Below the pieces are notes generated by a model that searched no databases, had not been told where the DNA came from, and was given only the letters and a program-made list of their open reading frames with translations. A stretch of 64,000 nucleotides of DNA from Paenibacillus sp. FSL H8-0332 (GTDB lineage: Bacteria > Bacillota > Bacilli > Paenibacillales > Paenibacillaceae), in NCBI RefSeq assembly GCF_037963835.1, contig NZ_CP150145.1, positions 1,302,001 to 1,366,000 of the forward strand, given 5' to 3'. Below are positions 44,793 through 53,567 of the stretch, piece after piece. Both the position numbers and the translations under genes were made by a program. Numbering within the stretch: position 1 is the first letter of the stretch; every line of letters starts with the position of its first letter.

Positions 44793-45634
44793 CAACTTTG
44801 AATTGGAAGCCTGCACTCCGGCATGTGTTCATGATTCTCTTCAGCTTCCTCATGGTCTATCCGATTGTCTGGTGGATCGGAGCCTCGCTGAAGGACAGCA
44901 CCGAGCTGAGTTCACCGGGAATCTTCCCGTCCGTTCCGCAGTGGGAGAACTTCACCAAAGGCTGGAACTCGGTGCCCGGACATACGTTCACTGATTTCTA
45001 CCTCAACACCTTCTGGCTGGAAATTATGGTGCTGATCGCAACGCTGTTATCCTGTACGCTGGTTGCCTTCGGGTTCGCCCGATTGGATTTTCCGCTGAAG
45101 AAATTCTGGTTCTCGATTCTGATGCTGACGCTGATGATGCCGGGCCAGGTGCTGATCATTCCCCAGTACGCCTTGTTCCATCAGCTGGGCTGGGTGAACA
45201 CGTATTTGCCGTTTGTCGTTCCCCATCTGCTGGCGGGCGGGGCCGGCGGGAGCTTCTTCGTCTTCCTGCTGATCCAGTTCATCCGCGGTGTGCCCAAGGA
45301 GCTGGACGAATCGGCCAAAATCGACGGCTGCTCCTGGTTCGGGATTTTCTGGAGAGTGGTCATGCCGCTGGCCTTCCCGGCGGTCGTTACGGTGACGATC
45401 TTCTGCTTCCTGTGGAACTGGGATGACTTCCTGGGACATCTCCTGTACATCAACACGGTAGACAAATACACGGTGGGCCTTGCGCTGCGTATGATTAATG
45501 ACTCCCAGTCTGCAGCCGAGTGGGGCCAGCTTCTGGCCATGTCGCTTGTCTCCATTGTTCCGGCAACGCTTGTGTTCACCTTCCTGCAAAAGTATTTCGT
45601 GGACGGGATTGCGACAACAGGCATAAAGGGATAA
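44789..45634 (+). CDS. Sugar ABC transporter permease (MalG/UgpE type)
   Basis: A protein of 281 residues with six helices and the contact motif ESAKIDGCSWFGIFWRVVMP. It overlaps the previous gene by 4 bp, so translation is coupled. Partner of the MalF-type permease in the same import complex. Confidence 0.93.
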   Translation: MTTLNWKPALRHVFMILFSFLMVYPIVWWIGASLKDSTELSSPGIFPSVPQWENFTKGWNSVPGHTFTDFYLNTFWLEIMVLIATLLSCTLVAFGFARLDFPLKKFWFSILMLTLMMPGQVLIIPQYALFHQLGWVNTYLPFVVPHLLAGGAGGSFFVFLLIQFIRGVPKELDESAKIDGCSWFGIFWRVVMPLAFPAVVTVTIFCFLWNWDDFLGHLLYINTVDKYTVGLALRMINDSQSAAEWGQLLAMSLVSIVPATLVFTFLQKYFVDGIATTGIKG

Positions 45635-45659
45635 GATGTAAAAAAACATCCGTCCGATA

Positions 45660-45706
45660 ACGGTAAAGCGCCTGAGCCTTATTCGACGCTTTACCGTTTA
45701 TTTCGT
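45660..45706 (+). terminator. Terminator after the permease genes
   Basis: AACGGTAAAGCG at 45660-45671 pairs with CGCTTTACCGTT at 45688-45699, then T-rich sequence. Confidence 0.85.
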
Positions 45707-45735
45707 ATGAAGCGGAGGCGAAGGAAGGGGATCAC

Positions 45736-47499
45736 TTGACCAATCCTTTTAAAAAGTACAGGATCGACCGTCTGTTTTTTCACAGCTTTGCCATTATAAT
45801 TATTCTAGTGATAGCGGTAACGGCTTGGACCAGCTACAGCAATTCCTCCAAAGCCCTTGTGCAGACCACCTCCCACTATCAGCAGCGGCTGCTGGATGAA
45901 TTGAACAATGAGATTACCACCCGGCTGGATATGATTGAGCAGATCTCCCTGTCCACCTCACGGGACAACGAGCTGACGACCTTTCTATCGAACAAGCAGG
46001 ATGATTTCGAACGGTACCGCAAGCGTATAAGCGTTGAGAGTGCGCTTGGCAATCTGACCTACGCCATTCCGTTAATCCAGGGGATTGACCTCTACATGGA
46101 TCAGCCGATGCCGAGCAGCGGGCAGAGCTATATTCAATTCCGCAATATTCTCGATCTGGATAAGCAGTCCTGGTCCAGGAATCTGGTGAAAAGCGATTTC
46201 GCCTGGTCGGGGGAATATTCCATTCCCAGTGTGCAGGGAGACATTCCGGTGCTTAGCTTCGCCCGGAAAATCATGAACGAGAACGACTATCTCGGTGTGC
46301 TGGTCGTTCATATTAAGGCCAAGGAGATCCGTGCGCTGCTAACCGGCAACTCCACCGGGTCGAACCGGATCATGGCGGACAGCGCCGGCAAGCAGATTCT
46401 GAGTATCGGGGAGACGCTGGAGCAGAAAGAGTGGTCTAAATGGATCGACCTCAAGAGCAACAAATCCGGTTATGTCCATATTCCCGGCGATAAGGACTCC
46501 GGTAATACGCTGCTGGTCTACTCGAGAATGGACAATTCCATCTGGACGCTGATTGAATTCACCTCTTGGAAGCAGATTACGGCAAGCAGTCTGGAGCTGG
46601 CGGAATGGATTGGGCTGATCGGGATTGGAGCGATTCTGCTGGTCTTGCTCCTGACACATTATCTGAGCCGGCAATTCTCCAAGCCGATTAAGCAGCTTGT
46701 AAGCGCTATGAAAGTGTATTCAGTCGGAGGGCACAAGGAGGAGCTGCCTAGCGACTATGAGAATGAATTCGGTTATCTATTCTCCGGCTACCGCAAGCAG
46801 ACCGAGCGTATCGAGGAGCTGTACCTGTCGCTGGAGCGGCGGTACGAGCAGCAGCGCAAGGCGGAGATTGAGGCCTTACAGGCCAATATCAATCCCCATT
46901 TTCTCTACAATATGCTGGACCAGCTCAACTGGATGGCGATTGAAGCAGGACAGGATGAGCTGAGCCGGATTCTGGAGCTGATGGGCCAGATGTTCAGGAT
47001 CGGCTTATCCAACGGGGCAAGCTTCATCATGGTATCGGAGGAATTGCAGCACATCCAGTGTTATCTCGAAATCCAGCAGCTCCGCTGGGGCGACGGCCTG
47101 GAGTACACCATCGAGGTGGAACCGGGGCTTCAGGAGGCCTATCTTCCCAAGCTGACCCTGCAGCCTTTTGTGGAGAATTCAATTGTACACGGCTTCAATA
47201 AGCAGCGCAGCGGACATGTCTCGATCCGCCTGACTAAGGTAGAGGAGACACTGCAGATTAGAATTGATGATAACGGGGCAGGCCTGAAGCAGCCGGAGGC
47301 GCGGCCCCAGAGACGGCATACCGGCGGCTATGGCATACGGAATGTGCGAGAGCGGATTGCCGGATATTTCGGAAATGACTACGGGGTTACGCTGAAGGAA
47401 CGTGAAGAGGGAGGGACCCGGGTAGAGATTGTTCTGCCGCTGCTCACAGAGGCTCCGGCACAGATACTGACTGCTTCTCTCGCCGCGAAGGAAGGCTGA
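45736..47499 (+). CDS. YesM-type sensor histidine kinase
   Basis: A protein of 587 residues: a membrane helix (about 13-30), an extracellular sensor region (~40-290), a second helix (about 293-312), HAMP (~315-365), then the His_kinase domain with NINPHFLYNMLDQLNWMAIE (phosphorylated His), and the ATPase part FVENSIVHGFN, IRIDDNGAGL and GGYGIRNVRERI. TTG start at 45736 after GGAAGGGG. It likely senses extracellular sugar or the loaded binding protein and signals to the following YesN-type regulator to control the transporter. Confidence 0.92.
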   Translation: MTNPFKKYRIDRLFFHSFAIIIILVIAVTAWTSYSNSSKALVQTTSHYQQRLLDELNNEITTRLDMIEQISLSTSRDNELTTFLSNKQDDFERYRKRISVESALGNLTYAIPLIQGIDLYMDQPMPSSGQSYIQFRNILDLDKQSWSRNLVKSDFAWSGEYSIPSVQGDIPVLSFARKIMNENDYLGVLVVHIKAKEIRALLTGNSTGSNRIMADSAGKQILSIGETLEQKEWSKWIDLKSNKSGYVHIPGDKDSGNTLLVYSRMDNSIWTLIEFTSWKQITASSLELAEWIGLIGIGAILLVLLLTHYLSRQFSKPIKQLVSAMKVYSVGGHKEELPSDYENEFGYLFSGYRKQTERIEELYLSLERRYEQQRKAEIEALQANINPHFLYNMLDQLNWMAIEAGQDELSRILELMGQMFRIGLSNGASFIMVSEELQHIQCYLEIQQLRWGDGLEYTIEVEPGLQEAYLPKLTLQPFVENSIVHGFNKQRSGHVSIRLTKVEETLQIRIDDNGAGLKQPEARPQRRHTGGYGIRNVRERIAGYFGNDYGVTLKEREEGGTRVEIVLPLLTEAPAQILTASLAAKEG

Positions 47500-47538
47500 T
47501 AAGGCTGCTGCGGGCCAGAGAAGCTTAAGGAGGCAGAC

Positions 47539-49146
47539 ATGATGTGGAAGATCGCTATTATTGACGATGAGCGCCAGGTACTTCAGGGGATGAAACGGGC
47601 GATTCCATGGGAGGAGCTGGGTGCGGAATGGGCCGGTGAGGCGCTGAACGGGGAGGACGGTCTGGCGATGATCCGGGCAACCAGCCCGGACATTGTAATC
47701 ACGGATATCTATATGCCGGTAATGAGCGGCCTGGAGATGATGGAGCAATTAAGGAACGAGGGCTTCAAGGGCAAAATCATTATTCTAAGCGGTTATTCAG
47801 ACTTCGAGCATGCCAGACAAGCCCTCCGGCTTCAGGTCAGTGACTATGTCTCCAAGCCGATCAGTCTGCCTACGCTTAGAACGATCCTTCATAAGGTGAT
47901 TGCAGAGCTGCTCAGAGAGCAGGAGAAGGTGATCAGACAAGGCGAGCTGGAGCTGAAAATGATGCTGTACGAGCCTTTTGTCGAGAAGGAATGGGTCCGG
48001 TCCGCCGCGGTCGGTACCCTGGAGCCTTCTTACCGGAACAATACCCATCTTCCGCCATCGTATCATTATTGGCTGGATGGCAGACATGCGACCATCGGGA
48101 TCGAGCTGATCCGCGATGACCGGGCCAGCTCCTTCTCGGTCTCGGACTGGAATCTGCTGCGCTTCGCGGTCAGCAATATTGCTTGTGAGGTCACGCGCAA
48201 GCACTACGCCAATATGGAATACACCGAGCTGAACAGCTACCGGGCCTTGCTGATTATCCACCCTGAGGCAGAATGCACACAGCAGCTGGAGGAGCTGGGG
48301 ACGCGGCTGATTGACAGCATCCATTCGTATCTCAGGCTGGTAGTCCGCATAGGTATAGGGGGGCTGAAGGATACGTGGACAAAGATTCCTGAATCGACGG
48401 AGGAGGCGTTCCGCGCCATGGATCACGGAGCCTTACGGATTAGTCCGGCCTATGAGGTGTACTGCTACCGTGAGAGCCACAGCAGCGGGCAGGACCGTGG
48501 GGTGCTCTTCCCGGTGAAGTTCTCCTACAAGCTGGCCGCCGCGATGAAGGCTTCACAGGAGGCGGAGGCGCAGCAGCTTGTATACGGATACATTGCCGAG
48601 CTGCAAGCGCAGCAAGGGGTCTCCGCCAGCTACGTGCAGATGCTCGGCAGCGAGCTATGGGGCATTATCACCTACTCCCTGTATGAGTCGGGCTTCGTGC
48701 TCGATGATCTGTTCACTAATGACCAGATTGCCCAGGAGATCGGCAACCTGGCCGTACCCGACCAGCTGGCAAGCTGGTTGTCCGCCAAAATCACAGCGAT
48801 CTGTGCCAGCCGCCAATGGAAGGGCAGCAGTAAGCACCGGCAGGTCGTGGATTTCATGACCAACTATATTCATGAGCATTACGCCGAGGAGCTTACGCTG
48901 GCTGATCTGTCGGATAAGGTGTTCATCTCCCGGAATCATTTGTCGATTATTTTCAAGAACATTACCGGGGAGACCTTCAACAATTACCTGACCCGGGTAC
49001 GAATTGAGAAGGCCAGGGAACTATTAATGGAGCGCAATATGCTGGTCTATGAAGTGGCGGAGCGGGTTGGCTACAAGAACATCCCTTATTTCAGCACGCT
49101 ATTCAAGAAGATCACCGGGATGAATCCCACGGAGCTGATCAAATGA
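47539..49146 (+). CDS. YesN-type response regulator with AraC DNA-binding domain
   Basis: A protein of 535 residues. The receiver domain has phosphorylated Asp56 in DIVITDIYMPVMSGLEMMEQ. A long middle region (~130-420) is typical of YesN. The C-terminal AraC domain has LTLADLSDKVFISRNHLSII and VGYKNIPYFSTLFKKITGMN. It is paired with the preceding kinase and is the best candidate to bind the 30-bp boxes before the binding-protein and permease genes. AAGGAGG precedes the ATG. Confidence 0.92.
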   Translation: MMWKIAIIDDERQVLQGMKRAIPWEELGAEWAGEALNGEDGLAMIRATSPDIVITDIYMPVMSGLEMMEQLRNEGFKGKIIILSGYSDFEHARQALRLQVSDYVSKPISLPTLRTILHKVIAELLREQEKVIRQGELELKMMLYEPFVEKEWVRSAAVGTLEPSYRNNTHLPPSYHYWLDGRHATIGIELIRDDRASSFSVSDWNLLRFAVSNIACEVTRKHYANMEYTELNSYRALLIIHPEAECTQQLEELGTRLIDSIHSYLRLVVRIGIGGLKDTWTKIPESTEEAFRAMDHGALRISPAYEVYCYRESHSSGQDRGVLFPVKFSYKLAAAMKASQEAEAQQLVYGYIAELQAQQGVSASYVQMLGSELWGIITYSLYESGFVLDDLFTNDQIAQEIGNLAVPDQLASWLSAKITAICASRQWKGSSKHRQVVDFMTNYIHEHYAEELTLADLSDKVFISRNHLSIIFKNITGETFNNYLTRVRIEKARELLMERNMLVYEVAERVGYKNIPYFSTLFKKITGMNPTELIK

Positions 49147-49258
49147 TGACACATATAATCCGCTAGAGACAAGTATGATGGTAGAAGCCGCAATAACGAA
49201 GCAGGAACTTGCGGCTGATCTGCACCAACATCAATGTGACATCAGGGAGGACAGGGTT

Positions 49259-50341
49259 ATGCCCGTTAACTTCAGTATTATCGGCGGAGCCGGATTCCGC
49301 GCACAGTATTATTTACGAATTGCCAGGGTCTTGCCGGAATTGTTCCAGATTGGCGGCCTTGTGGTCAGGGACCGGGCCCAGGGACAGGAGATAGAAGCGG
49401 CGTGGGGTGTTCAGACATACCGTTCCCTTGACGAGCTGCTGCAGAATGAGGACCCGGATTTCGCAGTAGTCTCCGTCAGCGGCGGGGCGGCAATGAACTA
49501 TTTGTACCGGCTGGCCGAGATGGGCCTTCCGGCGCTGACGGAGACACCGCCTGCCTCCAGTCTGGCAGAGCTGGAGCAGCTGCATAAGGAGCTGACCGTA
49601 CACGGGGCCTGGATACAAGTTGCAGAGCAGTACCCGTACCATCCAGTTCAAGAGGCGCGGATATCGCTGATCCGCTCTGGCAGGCTGGGCAGAATCACCG
49701 AGACGACAGTCTCGGTATCCCATCTGTATCATGGGGCAAGCCTGATCCGCAGGATGCTCGGCATCGGGTTCGAGGAAGCGGTCATCCGGGGGATGCGGTT
49801 CAACTCCAGTTGGGTTGGCGGCCCTACCCGCAGCGGCCCTCCGGCTGAAGACAAGCTGATCCCTCTCCAAAGAGACTTGGCCTGGCTGGATTTCGGAGAC
49901 CGGCTGGGCATTTACGATTTCACCAAGGATCAGCACCGCTCCTGGACCCGCTCGAATCATCTTAACGTGCGCGGAGAACGCGGAGAGATCTTCGACAACC
50001 GGGTGCTGATCCAGCAGGATAACCTGGTGCCTCTGCAAATGGAGCTGAAGCGCATTAACAGAGGAGAGCAGGAGAATGCTGAAGGCTATTATCTTCAGGG
50101 GATTATTTGTGGAGAGCAATGGCTGTATAACAACCCGTTCACCCCGGCTCGGCTGTACGATGACGAGCTCGCCATTGCGTCCTGTCTGGACAAGATGGCC
50201 CTCTATGCTGCTGGTGGCCCCGCCTTCTACGGACTGGAGGAAGCCTCGCAGGATGTATACCTCGGCCGGATGATTGAGAAGGCCATTGAGTCCGGCGAAG
50301 CCGTAAGAACAGAGCGGATGTGCTGGGCGGAGGGGAAGTAG
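49259..50341 (+). CDS. Gfo/Idh/MocA family oxidoreductase
   Basis: A protein of 360 residues. The N-terminal Rossmann region is NFSIIGGAGFRAQYYLRIAR, a modified GxGxxG. TETPPASSLAELEQL replaces the EKP motif, so the catalytic lysine may be missing here. The C-terminal half is the usual dimer domain. ATG 49259 follows GGGAGG at 49245-49250; an upstream in-frame ATG at 49175 is not needed. It is presumably involved in metabolism of the sugar imported by this cluster. Its activity is uncertain because of the changed motif. Confidence 0.8.
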   Translation: MPVNFSIIGGAGFRAQYYLRIARVLPELFQIGGLVVRDRAQGQEIEAAWGVQTYRSLDELLQNEDPDFAVVSVSGGAAMNYLYRLAEMGLPALTETPPASSLAELEQLHKELTVHGAWIQVAEQYPYHPVQEARISLIRSGRLGRITETTVSVSHLYHGASLIRRMLGIGFEEAVIRGMRFNSSWVGGPTRSGPPAEDKLIPLQRDLAWLDFGDRLGIYDFTKDQHRSWTRSNHLNVRGERGEIFDNRVLIQQDNLVPLQMELKRINRGEQENAEGYYLQGIICGEQWLYNNPFTPARLYDDELAIASCLDKMALYAAGGPAFYGLEEASQDVYLGRMIEKAIESGEAVRTERMCWAEGK

Positions 50342-50398
50342 GGTTGTGGCGGGGAGGTACACATGAAAGCAAAGTTGATCCACGGGTGAAGGATGTTA

Positions 50399-50428
50399 TT
50401 GACGGTTGCAGTGTGGCGATACTATAAT
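50399..50428 (+). promoter_or_regulatory. Promoter upstream of the nuclease-fold gene
   Basis: TTGACG at 50399-50404 and TATAAT at 50423-50428, spacer 18. An intrinsic terminator begins about 20 bp downstream. Confidence 0.6.
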
Positions 50429-50450
50429 CTGAAAAACGGATGAAGCACAT

Positions 50451-50484
50451 CCCGTACCCTGATTGATTGGGTGCGGGATTTTTT
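50451..50484 (+). terminator. Terminator directly after a promoter (possible attenuator)
   Basis: CCCGTACCC at 50451-50459 pairs with GGGTGCGGG at 50469-50477, followed by ATTTTTT. A transcript from TATAAT at 50423 would be about 50 nt. It may also end the oxidoreductase transcript. Confidence 0.8.
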
Positions 50485-50602
50485 GTGCGTCGATACGTCA
50501 GTAACTTTAGGTTCTGACGCCCCCGGAAGTGAGTGGAGACAGGTGGATGATCAAGCTCAGTTTGCGGGGAGAGAACTGATTTTGCAGAGGAGGAAGAGAG
50601 AA

Positions 50603-51283
50603 ATGGGATTTGCTGAAGAGCATCACAGATGGCTGGAGTATCATAAGAAACGCAGGGCAGGCGAGCGTCTGGACCGGCTGGACCGGGGGCACCGGCATGG
50701 GGAGCAGATGTTTGTGGAGCGGGTATGGTGGCCGATTTTCGGGAAGTTGGACGATCTTCATCCGGAGTACGAGGTTGCCGATTGGCGGGGCAGGCCGTAT
50801 TTTGTGGATTTTGTGTGGAGGCCGGGACAGGTTAAGTTCGCTATTGAGATCAAGGGATATGGGCCGCATGTTCAGAACACGGACCGGACCAGATACCGCC
50901 AGGAGCTGAACCGGGAGACGTATCTGCAGATTGCCGGATACCGCGTCATCGCCATCCCGTACGATGATCTGGAGTCTGCACCGGAGCAGACCATCTCCCT
51001 GCTGAAAGCTTTGCTAACCCCATGTTTGTTGAAAACCAGTTCGGAGGGGAGTAGTCAATTTACGAGGATAGAGCGCGACATCTTGCGGATTGCAATTAGT
51101 CAGAGTAGGTCTCTGCGACCGTTGGATGTGGAAAAGCAACTTGAGATTGACCCGCGTACTGTGAAGAAACTATTAAGTGCTTTATGTGAAAAAGGCAAGC
51201 TTAAACCTATCTTACGGGAGGGTGGTAGGAGAGTGTGCAGGTATGAGCTTATTTCATCTTTTATGGATAACGATTTATGGTAA
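50603..51283 (+). CDS. PD-(D/E)XK nuclease-fold protein with C-terminal winged helix
   Basis: A protein of 226 residues. The first ~140 residues look like a restriction-endonuclease-like (DUF559/Vsr type) fold: YFVDFVWRPGQVKFAIEIKG has a D and an ExK in the right order, and YLQIAGYRVIAIPYDDL follows as in these folds. Residues ~150-226 form a helix-turn-helix region: LRIAISQSRSLRPLDVEKQL and DPRTVKKLLSALCEKGKLK. It could be a DNA-binding nuclease or regulator; I know no characterised homologue. ATG 50603 follows GAGGAGG at 50587-50593. The open frame starts upstream at 50471, but that would run through the terminator. Confidence 0.6.
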   Translation: MGFAEEHHRWLEYHKKRRAGERLDRLDRGHRHGEQMFVERVWWPIFGKLDDLHPEYEVADWRGRPYFVDFVWRPGQVKFAIEIKGYGPHVQNTDRTRYRQELNRETYLQIAGYRVIAIPYDDLESAPEQTISLLKALLTPCLLKTSSEGSSQFTRIERDILRIAISQSRSLRPLDVEKQLEIDPRTVKKLLSALCEKGKLKPILREGGRRVCRYELISSFMDNDLW

Positions 51284-51309
51284 TTAGCGTTATTCCGCTA
51301 CTGAATCCG

Positions 51310-51625
51310 CCCCAAGTGGGAAAGGAGGAGAAAAGGGAAAAATCCCATTAAATCTGCCCGAAGTGGGCAATAGAAGGGAAACAAAGGGATTTATCCCATT
51401 AAACTCGTCTGAATTGAGCGAAATGAGGGAAATAAAGGTATATATCCCATTAACTCTGCCTGAAGCGGGCGAAAGGAGAAAATGAGAGGGATAAATCCCA
51501 TTAAGTCCACCGAAAGCCGGCGGCGATCGGAAATGAGGGGCACAAGTGCACCTGAATTAGTCGAAAGCGGGCGGCGAGCGGAAATGAGGGGCATTAGTGC
51601 CCCTGAATTCGCCGCAAGCAGCCCC
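51310..51625. repeat. 51-bp-period intergenic repeat array B
   Basis: Six in-phase units: the motif just after the palindromic core starts at 51344, 51395, 51446, 51497, 51548 and 51599, each 51 bp apart. Cores differ but keep their pairing, for example GGGATTTATCCC, GGGATAAATCCC and GGGGCATTAGTGCCCC (51588-51603). The last two units are close to array A at 2041-3905. A minus-strand frame stays open, but a protein is not supported. The gap 51284-51637 holds no other gene. Confidence 0.9.
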
Positions 51626-51637
51626 ACGGCTAACCCT

Positions 51638-52681
51638 TCAAGCCCCGCCCCCCGGCAGCTTGATCGTGAACGCCGAGCCCTGGCCGGGCTCGCTGCGCAC
51701 CTCAATGGTGCCTTTGCTCAGACTGATGATGCGCGCGGCTAGCGGCAAGCCGAGGCCGTTGCCGCCGGCCGCGCGGGCGGGGTCGCCCTGGTAGAACTTC
51801 TCGAAGATGTGCTTGCGCACCTTCGGGGTCATGCCGATGCCGGTGTCCGCGATGACCACCGAGATCCATTCTCCGTCTGAATGGAGCGTGACTGAGATCG
51901 TTCCGCCCTCCGGCGTGAACTTGATCGCATTGCCCAGTACATTGAGCCACACCTGCATCATCAGCTCCTCGTTGCCATAATACCGCTGCTCATCCAGCTC
52001 AATATCCAGATTCAGCTGCTTGGCGGACCAGAGGGATTCCAGCAGCAGCAGGGCCTGGCGGAGCTGCTCGTCCAGCGGGTATTCGGCCAGCTCTGAGAGC
52101 ATCTCCTGGTTCTCCAGCTTGGATATCTTGAGAATGTTACCGGACAGATTGGACAGCTGCCGTGAGCTCTCAATAATCATTCCGGTGTACTCGTCATGCT
52201 CCGCCTTGCTCAGATTCTCCTCCTGCAGCAGCATGGCGTACCCTTCAATCGCTGCAATGGGCGTCTTGAATTCGTGAGACACATTCACGACGAAGTCATT
52301 GCGGAGGGTCTCGATGCTGCGAAGCTCCTGAACCATAAGGTTGAAATGATGTGCCACCTCACTGATCTCATTGATCCGGTGGGACTCATTCAGATAGATA
52401 TTGAAGTTGCCGTCTGCAATCTCTTTGGCTGCCTTGCTGAAGTCTGTAATCGGGGCCAGGATCTTCTTGCCTACCATGATAGTGATCGTGGTCCCGACGA
52501 CCAGGCTGAACAGCATCATCGTCAGAACGGGCGGAAACGGATTGCCGTGCTCCCTGGTATGATTGCCCAGCCGGTAATACAGGAAGGCTATGACTCCCAG
52601 GATGAAGACAAAGAACAGAATGATCACGAACACCATTGAGACGAAATACCACCATAGCCCCTTGTCTCTTCCCCGAATCAT
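51638..52681 (-). CDS. Sensor histidine kinase (OmpR-partner type)
   Basis: A protein of 347 residues with two membrane helices (about 9-35 and 53-72) and only a short loop between, HAMP (about 72-125), HisKA with FVVNVSHEFKTPIAAIEGYA (phosphorylated His) and the ATPase part with VLGNAIKFTPEGG, VIADTGIGM, FEKFYQGD and GNGLGLPLAARI. A short sensor loop is typical of kinases that sense through a partner ABC transporter, which is coded divergently. It overlaps the regulator gene by 4 bp. Confidence 0.93.
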   Translation of the reverse strand: MIRGRDKGLWWYFVSMVFVIILFFVFILGVIAFLYYRLGNHTREHGNPFPPVLTMMLFSLVVGTTITIMVGKKILAPITDFSKAAKEIADGNFNIYLNESHRINEISEVAHHFNLMVQELRSIETLRNDFVVNVSHEFKTPIAAIEGYAMLLQEENLSKAEHDEYTGMIIESSRQLSNLSGNILKISKLENQEMLSELAEYPLDEQLRQALLLLESLWSAKQLNLDIELDEQRYYGNEELMMQVWLNVLGNAIKFTPEGGTISVTLHSDGEWISVVIADTGIGMTPKVRKHIFEKFYQGDPARAAGGNGLGLPLAARIISLSKGTIEVRSEPGQGSAFTIKLPGGGA

Positions 52682-53352
52682 CCCTGCTTCACCGCCTTAT
52701 AGCCAAGCCCTCTGACCGTGACGATTTCAAAATCCGGATTGTCCCTGAAACGCTCACGCAGCCGGTTAATGTGAACCACCACCGTATGCTCATCCGACTC
52801 GGAGTCCATCCCCCAGATTTCATCCATGAGCTGCTGCTTGGTGAAAATTTTATTCGGATAAGAGATCATTTTATAGAGGAGATAGAATTCCTTCTGCGGC
52901 AGCACGATGCTCTCCGGTCCCTGAATCACAGTTAGCGTATCATAATCCAGCACGGTTTCGCTCCATTCGATCTTGCGTTCACTGATGATTTTAGCCCGGC
53001 GCAGCAGCGCTCCGACACGCAGGATCATCTCATTCACATTGACCGGCTTGACCATATAATCATCGATGCCAACGAGGAAGCCCTGCTGCTTATCGGCAAA
53101 AGTCTCCCGCGCCGTCACCATCAGGACCGGAAGCTGACTGTTGTTGTCCCGAAGCATCCGTGTCAGCTCGAAGCCGTCCATCACAGGCATCATAATATCG
53201 CAGATCATCAGATCGATATATTCCTTATCCAACATCTCCAGCGCATCCTCGCCATTCATAGCCGGAACCGCTCGGTAGCCGTGTCTGGTCAGTACAGTAC
53301 AGAAGAGCTGCCGCAGCTTGGCGTCATCCTCTACTACAAGAATAGTAAACAT
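52678..53352 (-). CDS. OmpR-family response regulator
   Basis: A protein of 224 residues. The receiver domain has Asp52 in IDLMICDIMMPVMDGFEL and the lysine in MVKPVNVNEMI. The C-terminal winged helix has LDYDTLTVIQGPESIVLPQK and HINRLRERFRDNPDFEIVTV. It forms an operon with the kinase and is divergent from the MacB-like ABC gene, which it probably controls. Confidence 0.94.
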   Translation of the reverse strand: MFTILVVEDDAKLRQLFCTVLTRHGYRAVPAMNGEDALEMLDKEYIDLMICDIMMPVMDGFELTRMLRDNNSQLPVLMVTARETFADKQQGFLVGIDDYMVKPVNVNEMILRVGALLRRAKIISERKIEWSETVLDYDTLTVIQGPESIVLPQKEFYLLYKMISYPNKIFTKQQLMDEIWGMDSESDEHTVVVHINRLRERFRDNPDFEIVTVRGLGYKAVKQG

Positions 53353-53460
53353 AGGTTCTCCTCCTGGAACGGTTCCATGTTATAGAACGTATAGCGTGTA
53401 TAGTTGCTTTATAGATTATTCCAGTATACCTCACCAAGATCAACTTAATCTCAACCGGGA

Positions 53461-53493
53461 GTTTAGGTTTAGTTTATATTGGACGATTATACT
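53461..53493 (+). promoter_or_regulatory. Possible promoter and regulator site of the MacB-like gene
   Basis: A tandem GTTTAG at 53461 and 53467 is followed by TATACT at 53488-53493 with no good -35, as expected for a promoter needing the OmpR-type activator. Confidence 0.4.
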
Positions 53494-53567
53494 GGGGAAC
53501 AGCAGGACAGGAAGTGCGTCGCACCTACAGAGAATAAGAGTATAGGAATGGAAAGGGAGACTGGACA

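Noticed and set aside
49313..50383. 356-codon minus-strand open frame
   Set aside because: Antisense to the Gfo/Idh/MocA gene, no domain or ribosome site.
51310..51625. CRISPR array
   Set aside because: The units are contiguous and degenerate with no unique spacers between identical repeats, and no cas genes are near.
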